DNA of 64,000 bases from Planctomycetota bacterium (GTDB lineage Bacteria > Planctomycetota > Planctomycetia > Gemmatales > Gemmataceae). The notes below the pieces were generated by a model. That model searched no databases and was not told the origin of the DNA. It saw only the letters and a program-made list of their open reading frames with translations. How positions within the stretch are numbered: position 1 is the stretch's first letter; every line of letters begins with the position of its first letter. The stretch spans positions 1 to 64,000 of the forward strand of contig JACPPF010000091.1 in NCBI GenBank assembly GCA_016191165.1. Direction: 5' to 3'. Both the position numbers and the translations under genes were made by a program. This document shows positions 16,980-25,512 of the stretch, piece by piece.

Positions 16980-18788
16980 TCAGTCCTGGGGCCGAGCTTC
17001 GCGCATGACGCTGTAGTGGTAGCCGAAGCCGAAGTAAATACACATCCCCAGCGCGAGCCAGGCGAAAAGGCGCACCCACGTCATCACGGGCAGGAAGAGC
17101 ATGAGCAGGACGTTGACGGCAATGCCCAGCGGCGCGACGATGTGAACGGCAGGACATTTGAACGGCCGATTGGCGTCCGGTCGCTTGATGCGAAGAATCA
17201 AGACGGCGGCGCAGACCACGGTGAACGCGAACAGCGTACCGATGTTGACCATCTTTTCCAGATCGGCAATCGGCGTGAAGGCGGCGACCAGGGCCATCGC
17301 CGAGCCGGTGAGCATGGTCGAGATGTGCGGCGTGCGAAATTTGTCGTGAACCGCGCCAAAGATAGCGTGAGGCATCAGGCCATCGCGTGCCATCGCGAGG
17401 AAGATGCGGGCCTGACTCAAGAATGTGATCAACAGGACGCTCGTCAAACCCGCCAGCGCGCCCGCGGCAATCAGGCCGCCCGAGGCCCGCAGCACCCAGC
17501 TATCCGTTGCCTTGGCCTGATCGGTAAACGCCGACGCGATGGCGGCGTGCGTGTCGATTTCGGGATACGGAACCATCCCCGTGATGACCGCGGACACGCC
17601 CAGATACAAGAGCGTGCAAATCACCAGCGACGCCAGGATGCCGATCGGCACGTCGCGTTGCGGTTTGATCGCCTCTTCGGAATGCGTCGAGATTGAATCG
17701 AAGCCGATGAAAGCGAAAAACACGAGGGCCGCGCCAAGCATGACGCCCGAGATGCCGTAGGGCATGAAGTTGTTGCTGGTCCGTTCATCGACCTTCTTGA
17801 GTGTCGCGTTCAGGCCCAGCTCGGCGATCATGCCCCACTTCTCGACGTTCATTTCGTCGATGAGTTCCTTGTTCTTGGCTTCATGCAGAACCGCCTCGGC
17901 CGCCGCGACGTCCTCCTTGGCAGCGGGGACGTCGTTGATGTATTTATGATGCAGCGCCTTCCAGAATTTTGCGCTCTTGGCGTCGGCCGCGTCCTGATGT
18001 TTCTCTGCCAGGCGAGTGAAGAGCAAGGCGTTCGCGTGTTTGGTGAGTGTGCTGCCATCAACGGCGTGTTTTTTTGAGTAGTCGGTGACGGCCTTGTCAA
18101 GAAGTATCTGCTCGGGAGTGCGGCGTGCCTCGGTCGGTATATCGTACCAGTTCGCCGGATCGACATAGGCCACGCCGACGACGATAACAAAGACCACCAC
18201 GCCAAGTTTCACCAGCACGAGCGCGGTGTTGGAGGCGGCGCTCTCGCGAATGCCGATCACCAGGATGGTCGTGCAGGCAATCAAGATCAGCGCGCCGGGC
18301 AGATTCATGATGCCGCCAGGGGTCGTGAAAGGTTCATTGCACCAGGCGGCGGGCACTTGCGGAATGTGGAGCACCTCCAGCAACTTGTTCAGATACTTCG
18401 CCCACACCGCGGCGACGACGGCGCCAGCCATCGAATATTCGAGAATCAAATCCCAGCCGATGATCCAGGCGATAATCTCGCCCAGCGTCGAATAGGCGTA
18501 GGTGTATGCGCTGCCCGCGACCGGCGCCATGGCGGCGAATTCGGAGTAACAGAACGCTGCCAGCACGCAGGCGATGGCGGCCACGACGTAGGACAGCAAC
18601 ACGCTCGGCCCCGCGTCGTTGGCGGCGACTTCGCCCGTCATCACGAAGATGCCCGCGCCGATGATCGCCCCGACGCCTAGCGACGTCAGCCCGACCGGAC
18701 CCAGCACGCGGCGCAGGCGGTTCTCCCCCTTGGCCTCCTCATCGAGCATTTCCAGCGTCTTGGTCGCGAAGATGCGGTTCCAGAACAT
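16980..18788 (-). CDS. APC-family amino acid permease with a 125-residue hydrophilic insertion
   Basis: A 602-residue inner-membrane transporter of the cationic amino acid/polyamine type. Family landmarks are GVGAIIGAGIFVMTG at about 38-52, SEFAAMAPVAGSAYTYAY at 82-99 and VFFAFIGFDSISTHSEEA near 356-372. In relatives the loop after VDPANW runs directly into the next membrane helix (here FMPYGISGVMLGAALVFFAF). Here a Lys/Glu/Ala-rich helical segment of roughly 125 residues (about 214-340) separates them. The ATG at 18788 is preceded by CGGAG; an upstream-extended frame only translates a palindromic repeat. It follows the NSS transporter and its small subunit in the same direction, so the three may be co-transcribed. 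Substrate is unknown. Confidence 0.9.
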   Translation of the reverse strand: MFWNRIFATKTLEMLDEEAKGENRLRRVLGPVGLTSLGVGAIIGAGIFVMTGEVAANDAGPSVLLSYVVAAIACVLAAFCYSEFAAMAPVAGSAYTYAYSTLGEIIAWIIGWDLILEYSMAGAVVAAVWAKYLNKLLEVLHIPQVPAAWCNEPFTTPGGIMNLPGALILIACTTILVIGIRESAASNTALVLVKLGVVVFVIVVGVAYVDPANWYDIPTEARRTPEQILLDKAVTDYSKKHAVDGSTLTKHANALLFTRLAEKHQDAADAKSAKFWKALHHKYINDVPAAKEDVAAAEAVLHEAKNKELIDEMNVEKWGMIAELGLNATLKKVDERTSNNFMPYGISGVMLGAALVFFAFIGFDSISTHSEEAIKPQRDVPIGILASLVICTLLYLGVSAVITGMVPYPEIDTHAAIASAFTDQAKATDSWVLRASGGLIAAGALAGLTSVLLITFLSQARIFLAMARDGLMPHAIFGAVHDKFRTPHISTMLTGSAMALVAAFTPIADLEKMVNIGTLFAFTVVCAAVLILRIKRPDANRPFKCPAVHIVAPLGIAVNVLLMLFLPVMTWVRLFAWLALGMCIYFGFGYHYSVMREARPQD

Positions 18789-18814
18789 GCGGGCTCCGGC
18801 AAAGGGTGAATTCG

Positions 18815-18878
18815 GTTTAGCCGCTCGCCTCTGGCGAGCGCGAAGGTTTAGCCGCACGCCACAGGCGAGCGGCTAAAC
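18815..18878. repeat. Tandem pair of TTTAGCCGC palindromes
   Basis: Copy one is 18815-18840 (GTTTAGCCGCTCGCC then TCTGGCGAGCG). Copy two is 18846-18878 (GTTTAGCCGCACGCC, then ACAGGCGAGCGGCTAAAC). The right end of copy two supplies the TAG stop (18873-18875, minus strand) of the small transporter-subunit gene. Confidence 0.82.
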
Positions 18879-19049
18879 GGGCCGATCGGTGATGCCGGGG
18901 TCACCCGGCTGGACATCGGTCGGCCCCGACGGCTCCTCAGGCCCGCTCAGCGGGCGCGCGGATGTCAGCAGCTTGAAGAAGCAGTAACCCGTCATGACCA
19001 GAATGACAGACCATACCACCAGCATGAAGATCAGGGCCGACGTGTTCAT
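18873..19049 (-). CDS. Small single-span subunit of an NSS transporter (MetS-like)
   Basis: A 58-residue protein: MNTSALIFMLVVWSVILVMTG makes one membrane span, followed by CFFKLL and a short acidic/proline-rich tail. This is the pattern of the MetS family, small subunits needed by some sodium-dependent methionine/alanine importers. Its ATG overlaps the stop of the adjacent NSS transporter by four bases (ATGA), which indicates translational coupling. The stop codon is formed by a palindromic repeat, so the last residues may have been altered by that insertion. The larger frame upstream of 19049 overlaps the transporter gene and is not used. Family assignment is by pattern and context. Confidence 0.75.
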   Translation of the reverse strand: MNTSALIFMLVVWSVILVMTGYCFFKLLTSARPLSGPEEPSGPTDVQPGDPGITDRPV

Positions 19050-20959
19050 GGAGAGTGTCCTTTCGAAGCGCGCTTCCTCCAGGCGACAAACACCAGGATC
19101 GAGAAGAACGCATAGGCGCCGACCATGACCAGGCGATCCAGGTCGCGCCACATCGGCAAGCGTTCGTAAAACTCCTCCGCCAGGCGCCGTTCGGCGATCA
19201 ATTCCTGCGTCCGGGCGTCGCGCTGCGATGGCGTCAGTTTGCCCGCGTCAATCAGGCCCTTCCGTTCGGCGTTCAGCGTCAATTTCTTGGCATCGCGCTC
19301 GTAGTCGCGCAGGTTGCTTTGCGTGTCGAGGTCGGCGATTCTCTTGTTGAGGTCCGCGACACGCTTCTCCCGGTCCGTCGCGTTGAGCGCGACGTTGGTC
19401 AATTTGCTCTGGAAATTCTTCAGCTTGCTCTCCCGGGTTTCTTCGACATCGACGTGCAACAGCTTGCCGATCATGCCGTCGCCCGACCATTCCCACGCCG
19501 GCGCGGGCGTGCCGTTCGTGAACGCTTCGACGTAGGCATTCCACCCACTCTTCGGTAAGAACGTGAAGCCAAGCAAGATCACGAGCAGGAATACGGGCGT
19601 GACGTATTTGATGATGAAGAAGAAGATTCGTGGAATCGCCAGTTCCGCGCCGTTGGTCATCTCCTTCCAGCCAAGGTCCATGCCGAAAACCCACGCGAAC
19701 AGGATCGCCTCCCCCAGCGCGAAAACCACGAGCATGAACGTGCCCGCCCAGAAGTCGAACTCGTCAAAGAACGTGTTGCCATGCATCAACGCGACGGGTA
19801 ACGCCAGCGGCAGAAGGCACAGGCCAAATGCCAGGGCGGCCTTGTCACGGTTGAGGCCAAACTCCTCTTGCAAAAAGCCCATGAGGGGCTGACCCATCGC
19901 CAGTGAACTCGTGATGGCCGCGAAAAAAAGCAGTCCGAACCACATGAACCCCGCCACCGGCGCGAAGGCGCCCCATTTGTTGAACAACGTCGGGAACACC
20001 ATGAAGCCGAGCGAAAAACCGGAACCGCCTTCGGTTCGATTGACCACTTCCGGCAAGCCGAGGTAGGCAACGGCAATGGGGATCAGGATGGTGCCGCCAA
20101 GGATGACTTCGCAGAATTCGTTCGTCCAGCCGGCGGTTGCGCCGGTCAAGGCGACATCATCGGTTTCGCGTAGATAGGAGGCATAGCAATGGATCGAGCC
20201 CATGCCGATCGATAGCGTGAAAAAGATCTGTCCCGCCGCGGCAAGCCAAACGGAGGGATCCTTGAGCGATTCAAAACGAGGTTCCCAGATGAAATTCAGG
20301 CCATCCAGCGCCGGCTGCACGGCGCCTTGCGGGTCGTCCGGATCGGGCGTGATGAAAATGCCGCGCACGGCCAAGATGGCGGCGAAAATAATCAGCAACG
20401 GCATGCCGATCTTGGAGACGATCTCGATCCCCTTGGCCAAACCGCGCGACAAAATATAGACGTTGAGCGAAATGCAAAGCATGAACAGAATCATGCCCCA
20501 CCAGCTAAAGGCGAAGAGGTGATAGTCGCGTTCACCGGTAAGGGAGCCGAAGAATTCTCCAGGATTGGTCGCCTTCTCGCCGGTGAACCCGCCGACGAGC
20601 GAGTAGCCGGCGTAGGCCAGGGTCCAGGTTTCGATGTACAGGTAGAAAGCCGCGATAACCAGGCAGGACCAAAGGCCCATGACGCCGAAGTATTTCCAGA
20701 GCGGGTTTTTGCTGAACGACTGAAAGATGCCCGGCGTGGAGTGATGCCCCTTCTGCCCGCCGAAGCGGCCCATGGCCCATTCGACCCAGATCAACGGCAA
20801 GCCAAGAACCACGAGCGCGACGAGGTACGGGATGAGAAAAGCCCCGCCGCCGTTTTTGGCGGCCTGGGCGGGAAAGCGCAAAAAATTACCCAGGCCGACT
20901 GCGTTGCCTGCCATCGCCAGGACCAGGCCGACGCGTGACGCCCATCGTTCTTTGGCCAT
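19046..20959 (-). CDS. Sodium-dependent neurotransmitter:sodium symporter (NSS/SNF family)
   Basis: A 637-residue inner-membrane symporter, probably for amino acids. The first helix signature GNAVGLGNFLRFPAQAAKNG with GGGAFLIPY holds sodium and substrate ligands of the LeuT fold. About eleven further helices follow. Between the penultimate and last membrane helices lies an extra hydrophilic stretch of about 90 residues (around 500-590) rich in Lys, Glu, Arg and Leu and predicted coiled coil, for example DREKRVADLNKRIADLDTQ. The family does not usually carry this. The last helix is LVMVGAYAFFSILVFVAW. Its stop overlaps the start of the MetS-like subunit, with the APC permease downstream. The start MAKERWASRVG is the family-typical N-terminus. 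Confidence 0.92.
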   Translation of the reverse strand: MAKERWASRVGLVLAMAGNAVGLGNFLRFPAQAAKNGGGAFLIPYLVALVVLGLPLIWVEWAMGRFGGQKGHHSTPGIFQSFSKNPLWKYFGVMGLWSCLVIAAFYLYIETWTLAYAGYSLVGGFTGEKATNPGEFFGSLTGERDYHLFAFSWWGMILFMLCISLNVYILSRGLAKGIEIVSKIGMPLLIIFAAILAVRGIFITPDPDDPQGAVQPALDGLNFIWEPRFESLKDPSVWLAAAGQIFFTLSIGMGSIHCYASYLRETDDVALTGATAGWTNEFCEVILGGTILIPIAVAYLGLPEVVNRTEGGSGFSLGFMVFPTLFNKWGAFAPVAGFMWFGLLFFAAITSSLAMGQPLMGFLQEEFGLNRDKAALAFGLCLLPLALPVALMHGNTFFDEFDFWAGTFMLVVFALGEAILFAWVFGMDLGWKEMTNGAELAIPRIFFFIIKYVTPVFLLVILLGFTFLPKSGWNAYVEAFTNGTPAPAWEWSGDGMIGKLLHVDVEETRESKLKNFQSKLTNVALNATDREKRVADLNKRIADLDTQSNLRDYERDAKKLTLNAERKGLIDAGKLTPSQRDARTQELIAERRLAEEFYERLPMWRDLDRLVMVGAYAFFSILVFVAWRKRASKGHSP

Positions 20960-21044
20960 GATGTGTCCTTCATCGTGGTGTTTGCAAATGACGTGATAAG
21001 ACTACCAACTATTCAAGGCATCGGCAAAGGTCATTTTGGCGTTT

Positions 21045-21084
21045 ACGTTTAGCGAGCGCGTGGGATACTGCGGGCGCTAAACGT
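21045..21084. repeat. Hairpin ACGTTTAGCG...CGCTAAACGT after dtd
   Basis: A perfect 10-bp stem (21045-21054 with 21075-21084) lies just beyond the dtd stop and near the start of the divergent NSS gene cluster leader. It shares the TTTAGCG/CGCTAAA ends with the TTTAGCCGC palindromes. It may also end dtd transcription. Confidence 0.6.
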
Positions 21085-21089
21085 GTACG

Positions 21090-21530
21090 TCATTTGCTTT
21101 CCACAATCAGCGTCACCGGTCCATCATTCACCAACTCCACTTGCATGTCCGCGCCGAACCGCCCCGTCGCAACCGGAATGCCCAGGGACTTGACGCCGTT
21201 GATGAATGCTTCATACAAAGGAATCGCCTGCGCCGGCGGCGCGGCGTCGATGAAGCTGGGGCGCTTCCCTTTGCGGCAATCGCCATAGAGTGTAAACTGA
21301 CTGACGATCAGCATCGAGCCGTTGACCTCCACGACGTCGCGATTCATCTTGCCCTCGGCATCGTTGAAGATGCGCAGGCCGGCGATCTTCTCGGCAAGCC
21401 ACTGGGCCCGCTCCGGCGTGTCGTCGTGCGTGACGCCGACCAAGACGGCCAGCCCCGTGTCGATGGCGCCGACTTTTTCGCCGGCGATGATGACGCTCGC
21501 CCGGGCGACGCGTTGCACGACGGCTCGCAT
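21090..21530 (-). CDS. dtd: D-aminoacyl-tRNA deacylase
   Basis: A 146-residue cytoplasmic enzyme that hydrolyses D-aminoacyl-tRNA and also removes glycine mischarged on tRNA-Ala. It starts [13 protein letters not shown] and carries the two family signatures: [17 protein letters not shown] (active-site Thr/Ser region) and the cross-subunit motif seen near the end as NDGPVTL. Length equals the family norm (about 145). The ATG at 21530 is chosen because the longer open frame merely translates a palindromic repeat. It is divergent from the 92-residue protein at 21634, and a 33-bp inverted repeat fills the region between them. Confidence 0.95.
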   Translation of the reverse strand: MRAVVQRVARASVIIAGEKVGAIDTGLAVLVGVTHDDTPERAQWLAEKIAGLRIFNDAEGKMNRDVVEVNGSMLIVSQFTLYGDCRKGKRPSFIDAAPPAQAIPLYEAFINGVKSLGIPVATGRFGADMQVELVNDGPVTLIVESK

Positions 21531-21543
21531 GGTGTAATCCTTG

Positions 21544-21621
21544 AAGCCCGCAGGTGAGCGCAGCGAACCTGCGGGATCGTGTTTCACATCCCGCAGGTTC
21601 GCTGCGCTCACCTGCGGGCTT
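21544..21621. repeat. Inverted pair of TGAGCGCAGCGAA hairpin repeats in a divergent promoter region
   Basis: Two identical 33-bp copies face each other (21544-21576 and 21589-21621) with 12 bp between. Each copy is CCCGCAGG, loop TGAGCGCAGCGAA, CCTGCGGG. The whole stretch can form one very long perfect hairpin. It occupies most of the 103-bp gap between dtd and the 21634 gene. Confidence 0.88.
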
Positions 21622-21633
21622 CCGGTTATTTCC

Positions 21634-21912
21634 ATGAGCGATGCCAAACCCAAGCGCGACTACACCGCCAATCAACAGAAAATCATCAAGCGATATTACG
21701 ACAACCTCGACACGATCTCGCTGGATCGCCTGGCGGAACTCGTGGGGGAATTGTACCTGGCGGAGGGCAAGAAGAAAGAAAAAGCCTGGCAAGCAGCCAT
21801 CAAGGTGATGCACACGCTCGAGGTTCCGCAGTCGCGCATCGACAACCTGGCCCAGCGTCAGGATCCGACTCTGGTCGCGGAACTCGTAAAGGAATTGCAA
21901 ACGAAGAAATGA
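21634..21912 (+). CDS. Small conserved-looking hypothetical protein, 92 aa
   Basis: Starts [20 protein letters not shown], followed by [20 protein letters not shown], and is mainly helical and highly charged with a Lys-rich middle (EGKKKEKAW). No catalytic motif or membrane segment is seen. The protein-like composition begins at the ATG at 21634; upstream codons only translate the inverted repeat. The ribosome-binding site is weak (GGTTATTTCC). It is divergent from dtd. I do not recognise its family; the look is that of a small cytoplasmic helical adaptor or nucleic-acid-associated protein. Confidence 0.7.
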   Translation: MSDAKPKRDYTANQQKIIKRYYDNLDTISLDRLAELVGELYLAEGKKKEKAWQAAIKVMHTLEVPQSRIDNLAQRQDPTLVAELVKELQTKK

Positions 21913-21986
21913 CGACAATCGCCGCGGGCGGGCGGGCATTCGTAGGGCGCGAGGAAAATGCCAGGCCGCGAGGGACGCGGGCATCA

Positions 21987-22931
21987 TCATTCAAAATGCG
22001 TATGGATCAACCCGCCCAGTCGTCCGCCCATCCCGTTGATGGCGCCGGCGATTCCGTGACTTGCCGCCGCTGGTTCACCGTGGGGCAGAACGAGATACGC
22101 CGCGTCTAACTGCGAGGCGCACGCGCCAAGCAAGGGCATGGCATCCGCAGTGGGCCCATGAACGAAGATCACATCATGGCGTGCTCGGAGGCAGCCAAGG
22201 ATCCACGCGAGGACTTCTTTGCCTGGCGTGATCGCTGATTTCCCTCGGCCAAGAAAATTCAACGAAGGAATCCCCATCGGCATGATGGCCTGGTCCAGCG
22301 CGAGCGTGCCGGCAAGGACCTCGGCGAGTCCGGACGACGCGGGGCAACTCAGGCGCTCCGCGAGACTGCCGCGAAGGTCAACGACCGCCACGCGCGATTT
22401 TTGGCGCAGAGCCGCGGTGGCGGCCAGGTTCAGCAGCACCGTGCCCGTGCCAACGTTGGGCCTCAAGCCCGAGAGCAGTAGCGCAACGGGAGTATTGGCT
22501 TTGAGACTTTCGAGCATCGCGCCGAGAAGGTCCGCGTATTGTTTGCTGGCGGGGTGGTCGGGCTGATGGCACGCGACCACGTCAGAAGGAATGGTCAGCA
22601 ATGCCGGCGCCGGCGCGGGCCACGGTTCGAACGCCGCAGTCAATGGCCTGGGCTCGGTGAGATACACGCCCGTCGATTTCGCCGCGGCGGGAATCTTGAT
22701 CTCGCCCGGCAGGTGGGGCGGGCGCGACGCCGGTTGAGGCGGATGGACCTGCAAGCCCGGCGAAAGCTCGACTTTTTTGCCCGGGCCGCCGACCTCGACG
22801 AACGGAACTTCCGCGCCGATCTCCCAATCGACGACGCAATCCTGCACGGGGGTTGCATCGACTGGTTTGTCCATTGTCAACGGCGCCCGCCGGCCTTCGC
22901 CGAACTTCAAAGTATCGAGCATCCTGCCCAT
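21987..22931 (-). CDS. CpsD/ParA-like P-loop protein with degenerate Walker A
   Basis: A 314-residue protein. Residues 1-115 are proline-rich and likely unstructured. Residues of about 130-310 match the BY-kinase/ParA fold: KQYADLLGAMLESLKAN, then ALLLSGLRPNVGTGTVLLNLA in the place of the P-loop, RVAVVDLRGSLAERLS for the second strand, and DVIFVHGPTADAMPLLGACA for the third. The P-loop lacks the lysine expected in G-x(4)-GK-[ST], so ATP hydrolysis is doubtful. It lies 117 bp downstream of an ExeA-like ATPase in the same direction; such pairs occur in exopolysaccharide loci, but no glycosyltransferase is nearby. The start at 22931 follows GAAGG at ten bases. Confidence 0.78.
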   Translation of the reverse strand: MGRMLDTLKFGEGRRAPLTMDKPVDATPVQDCVVDWEIGAEVPFVEVGGPGKKVELSPGLQVHPPQPASRPPHLPGEIKIPAAAKSTGVYLTEPRPLTAAFEPWPAPAPALLTIPSDVVACHQPDHPASKQYADLLGAMLESLKANTPVALLLSGLRPNVGTGTVLLNLAATAALRQKSRVAVVDLRGSLAERLSCPASSGLAEVLAGTLALDQAIMPMGIPSLNFLGRGKSAITPGKEVLAWILGCLRARHDVIFVHGPTADAMPLLGACASQLDAAYLVLPHGEPAAASHGIAGAINGMGGRLGGLIHTHFE

Positions 22932-23048
22932 GGATTTGGTACCTTCGTTCCGTTTGATGTCGCCGTCCAAGCGTGAGCGCCAGTAAACGACTGGCACTCG
23001 GATCGCCCCATGCCCATTGCACGCGCTCAGGCTCGGACCAGGGCGATA

Positions 23049-23927
23049 TTACGCCGTCCGCAGGAAACTCTGGATTTTCGGGTGGTCCGTCGCCGCTTCC
23101 GAAGCTTCTTCCTCGCCCGAGCTCATGCCGAGCATCGATAGCGCTTCCAGTGCTGCTTCGGCATCGACCTTCGGCAATTCGCCTTCCTCCGCCAGCACCA
23201 GGGCTTGATGGGCGGCTTGATTCAGGCAGCGCGGGATACCTTGCGCTCCGCGCGCAATTACCTCCAGCGCCGTGTCATCGAAGACCTTTTCGGCCTTCGC
23301 GCCCGCGCACCGCAAATGATGCAGCAAATAGTCGCAAGCCTCTTCCACCGGCAAAGGACCCAGGGCCGAGCGCACCGCAATGCGTTGTTGGAGCCCGCTC
23401 ATCTCGGGTTGCTTGAGCGCCCGTGCGATATCCGGCTGCGCGCACAACACGAACTGCACCGCCTTGTCACTGCCCGCTTCCAGATTGGCCAGGAGCCGAA
23501 GTTCTTCCAGCAGGTCCACGCTCAGGTGATGGGCTTCATCGATCACGACGATCGTGCGTCGCTGGGCGGCGCAATTCTTGAGCAGTTGATCGGTCAAGCG
23601 CAGCCGAAGCGTTTGCTCCCGGGCGTCGTCATGGGGCAAGCCGAGATCGTAGAGGATCGCTTGCAGGAGCGAGGACCGATCTGGAAAGTGACTGTTAGTA
23701 AGAAACGCGCTGGCGGTTTGGTCGCCCAGACGTTCCAGGAGTGCGTAGGCGAGCAGCGTTTTCCCGAGGCCGGCATCCCCCGTGAGCAGGACGAAGCTTT
23801 CCCCATCTTCCAGCCCCCGGCCCAGCGCGGTCAGCGCCGCCTCGTGGAGTGAGGAAGGATAGTAAAGGCTGGTATCCGGCGTCGGCGGGAAAGGCCGGCG
23901 CTTGAGACCGAAACGTTGTAGTTCCAT
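23049..23927 (-). CDS. ExeA/GspA-like AAA ATPase
   Basis: A 292-residue ATPase starting MELQRFGLKRRPFPPTPDTS, the usual opening of the ExeA/TniB-like family (FGL...PF...PD). Walker A is GDAGLGKT (about 50-57) and Walker B IVVIDEAHHLS (about 133-143). Sensor and arginine regions follow (LCAQPDIARAL, QQRIAVRSALGPL). The C-terminal lid has GIPRCLNQAAHQALVLA. No peptidoglycan-binding domain is attached, unlike ExeA itself. It is 117 bp upstream of the CpsD-like gene. In PEP-CTERM/exopolysaccharide systems an ExeA-like ATPase and a CpsD-like protein occur together, so a secretion or polysaccharide role is a reasonable guess. Confidence 0.85.
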   Translation of the reverse strand: MELQRFGLKRRPFPPTPDTSLYYPSSLHEAALTALGRGLEDGESFVLLTGDAGLGKTLLAYALLERLGDQTASAFLTNSHFPDRSSLLQAILYDLGLPHDDAREQTLRLRLTDQLLKNCAAQRRTIVVIDEAHHLSVDLLEELRLLANLEAGSDKAVQFVLCAQPDIARALKQPEMSGLQQRIAVRSALGPLPVEEACDYLLHHLRCAGAKAEKVFDDTALEVIARGAQGIPRCLNQAAHQALVLAEEGELPKVDAEAALEALSMLGMSSGEEEASEAATDHPKIQSFLRTA

Positions 23928-24047
23928 GGAACCGATTCCCCCAGCCGACGACACGGGATGGGACGCCAACTTTGCATCGGAAGAACGGCGCGTCAAAGTT
24001 TAGGTTTCCGTGCAAATCGGTGCGGTTGCCGTCGGACGCATTGCCCA

Positions 24048-24074
24048 GTTTAGCCGTTCGCCGTGGGCGAGCGC
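24048..24074. repeat. TTTAGCCG palindrome upstream of the PLP-enzyme gene
   Basis: GTTTAGCCGTTCGCC, GTG, GGCGAGCG, a member of the family at 18815 and 28756, about 65 bp before the ATG at 24138. Confidence 0.7.
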
Positions 24075-24137
24075 GAAGGTGCGCTGGATTTCCCGATTAC
24101 GGTTCGTCGCATACAACAACCGCCAAGGAGAATCCGA

Positions 24138-25094
24138 ATGCAAACCTACGCCATCACCCTCGACGACGTGAAGGCCGCCGCCCGGCGCATCGAGGGCATC
24201 GCGCATCGCACACCCACCTTCACCTGCGCGACGCTGGATCAGCTGGCTGGGCGAAGTCTCTACTTCAAGTGCGAGCAATGGCAAAGGGTCGGGGCGTTCA
24301 AGTTCCGCGGCGCCTGCAATGCCGTGATGAAGCTGAGCGACGCCGATGCCGCCCGCGGCGTGGTCACGCATAGCTCGGGGAATCACGCGCAGGCGCTGGC
24401 GCTGGCGGCGAAGCAGCGCGGCATCCCGGCGCACATTGTGATGCCGAGCAATGCCACACCCGTGAAACGCAAGGCCGTCGAGGGTTATGGCGCCAACGTG
24501 ATCGAGTGCGAGCCAACCTTGATCGCGCGCGAGGTGACCGTCGCCCGGGTGCAGGCGCAAACCGGTGCGATCCTGATCCCGCCATTCAATCATCCCGACG
24601 TGATCGCCGGCCAGGGGACCGTCGCCCTGGAAATGCTCGCCGACCTGCCCGAACTCGACGCGATCATCGCCCCAATCGGCGGCGGCGGCCTGATGGCTGG
24701 CGTCACGTTGGCCGCCAAGGCGCTCAAGCCGACAATCCGCCTCTTCGCGGCCGAGCCGTTGAACGCCGACGACGCCGCCCGCTCGTTTGCGCGGAAGGAG
24801 TTTGTACCGCAGACCGATCCGAAAACGATCGCCGATGGATTGCTAACCAGCATGGGCGATCTGACCTGGCCGGTCGTTCGCGATCTGGTGGAGGCGGTCA
24901 TTACGGTGCGCGAGGACGAAATCGTCGCCGCAATGCGCTTGACCTGGGAGCGCGCCAAGTTGCTGATCGAACCGAGCAGCGCCGTCGCCGTCGCCGCCGT
25001 GTTGACGCCCGCGTTTCGGGACCTCCCGGGCCTGAAGCAGGTCGGCGTGGTGCTGAGCGGGGGTAACGTGAATCTGGATCGGCTGCCGTGGTAG
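24138..25094 (+). CDS. PLP-dependent threonine/serine dehydratase-type enzyme
   Basis: A 318-residue fold-type II PLP enzyme of the threonine dehydratase, serine racemase and hydroxyaspartate ammonia-lyase group. The PLP lysine lies in RVGAFKFRGACNAV (near residue 55). Further signatures are TCATLDQLAGR, SSGNHAQALALAAKQRGI, the phosphate-binding PIGGGGLMAGVTLAAK and VLSGGNVNLDRL at the C-terminus. No C-terminal ACT domain is present, consistent with the catabolic or racemase type. Clear AAGGAG sits seven bases before the ATG at 24138. It stands alone, so the exact substrate (threonine, serine or hydroxyaspartate) cannot be decided. Confidence 0.9.
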   Translation: MQTYAITLDDVKAAARRIEGIAHRTPTFTCATLDQLAGRSLYFKCEQWQRVGAFKFRGACNAVMKLSDADAARGVVTHSSGNHAQALALAAKQRGIPAHIVMPSNATPVKRKAVEGYGANVIECEPTLIAREVTVARVQAQTGAILIPPFNHPDVIAGQGTVALEMLADLPELDAIIAPIGGGGLMAGVTLAAKALKPTIRLFAAEPLNADDAARSFARKEFVPQTDPKTIADGLLTSMGDLTWPVVRDLVEAVITVREDEIVAAMRLTWERAKLLIEPSSAVAVAAVLTPAFRDLPGLKQVGVVLSGGNVNLDRLPW

Positions 25095-25164
25095 CGAATC
25101 CCTTTGGTTGGACCGCTCTGGAGTCGCCGCCGAGGTAGAGTCCCTGTTGCGGTCGGGGCTACCC

Positions 25165-25491
25165 TCACGCCGCTCGGGGTAGCGATTCCGCGGCCCAGCG
25201 CTGGTGGAAGAACTGCATCAGGCCGGCGCCGAAATGGATTTCGATGATCTCGTCGTCGATGCCGGCGCCGAAATCGCGCATCAGGGCGTCCTTGACGCTC
25301 AACGTGTCGTCCAGCTCTTCGTGATAGATCAGATGGGCGTCCGCCTGCTCCTGCACAATCGCGGCGAGCGCCTCGGCCAGGTCAGGCCATTCCCATTGGG
25401 TAAAATCTGTGCCAGGAAATAGCGATGACAACATTTCACCGAAACGCTGGCCGAGTAAATGACGAGAGGGAAGCACGTAGAAGGTGGCCAT
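25165..25491 (-). CDS. Hypothetical protein, 108 aa
   Basis: Starts MATFYVLPSRHLLGQRFGEM and continues with acidic alpha/beta sequence (PDLAEALAAIVQEQADAHLIYHEELDD) and DDEIIEIHFGAGLMQFFHQRW. No membrane segment, signal or catalytic motif. The leader contains AAAGGA eight bases before the ATG. The composition suggests a real small cytoplasmic protein; I do not recognise the family. Its upstream gap carries a palindromic TCAGGCTTTCCAGCCTGA-type repeat. Confidence 0.7.
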   Translation of the reverse strand: MATFYVLPSRHLLGQRFGEMLSSLFPGTDFTQWEWPDLAEALAAIVQEQADAHLIYHEELDDTLSVKDALMRDFGAGIDDEIIEIHFGAGLMQFFHQRWAAESLPRAA

Positions 25492-25512
25492 GCTGCGAGT
25501 CCTTTCGCCACA

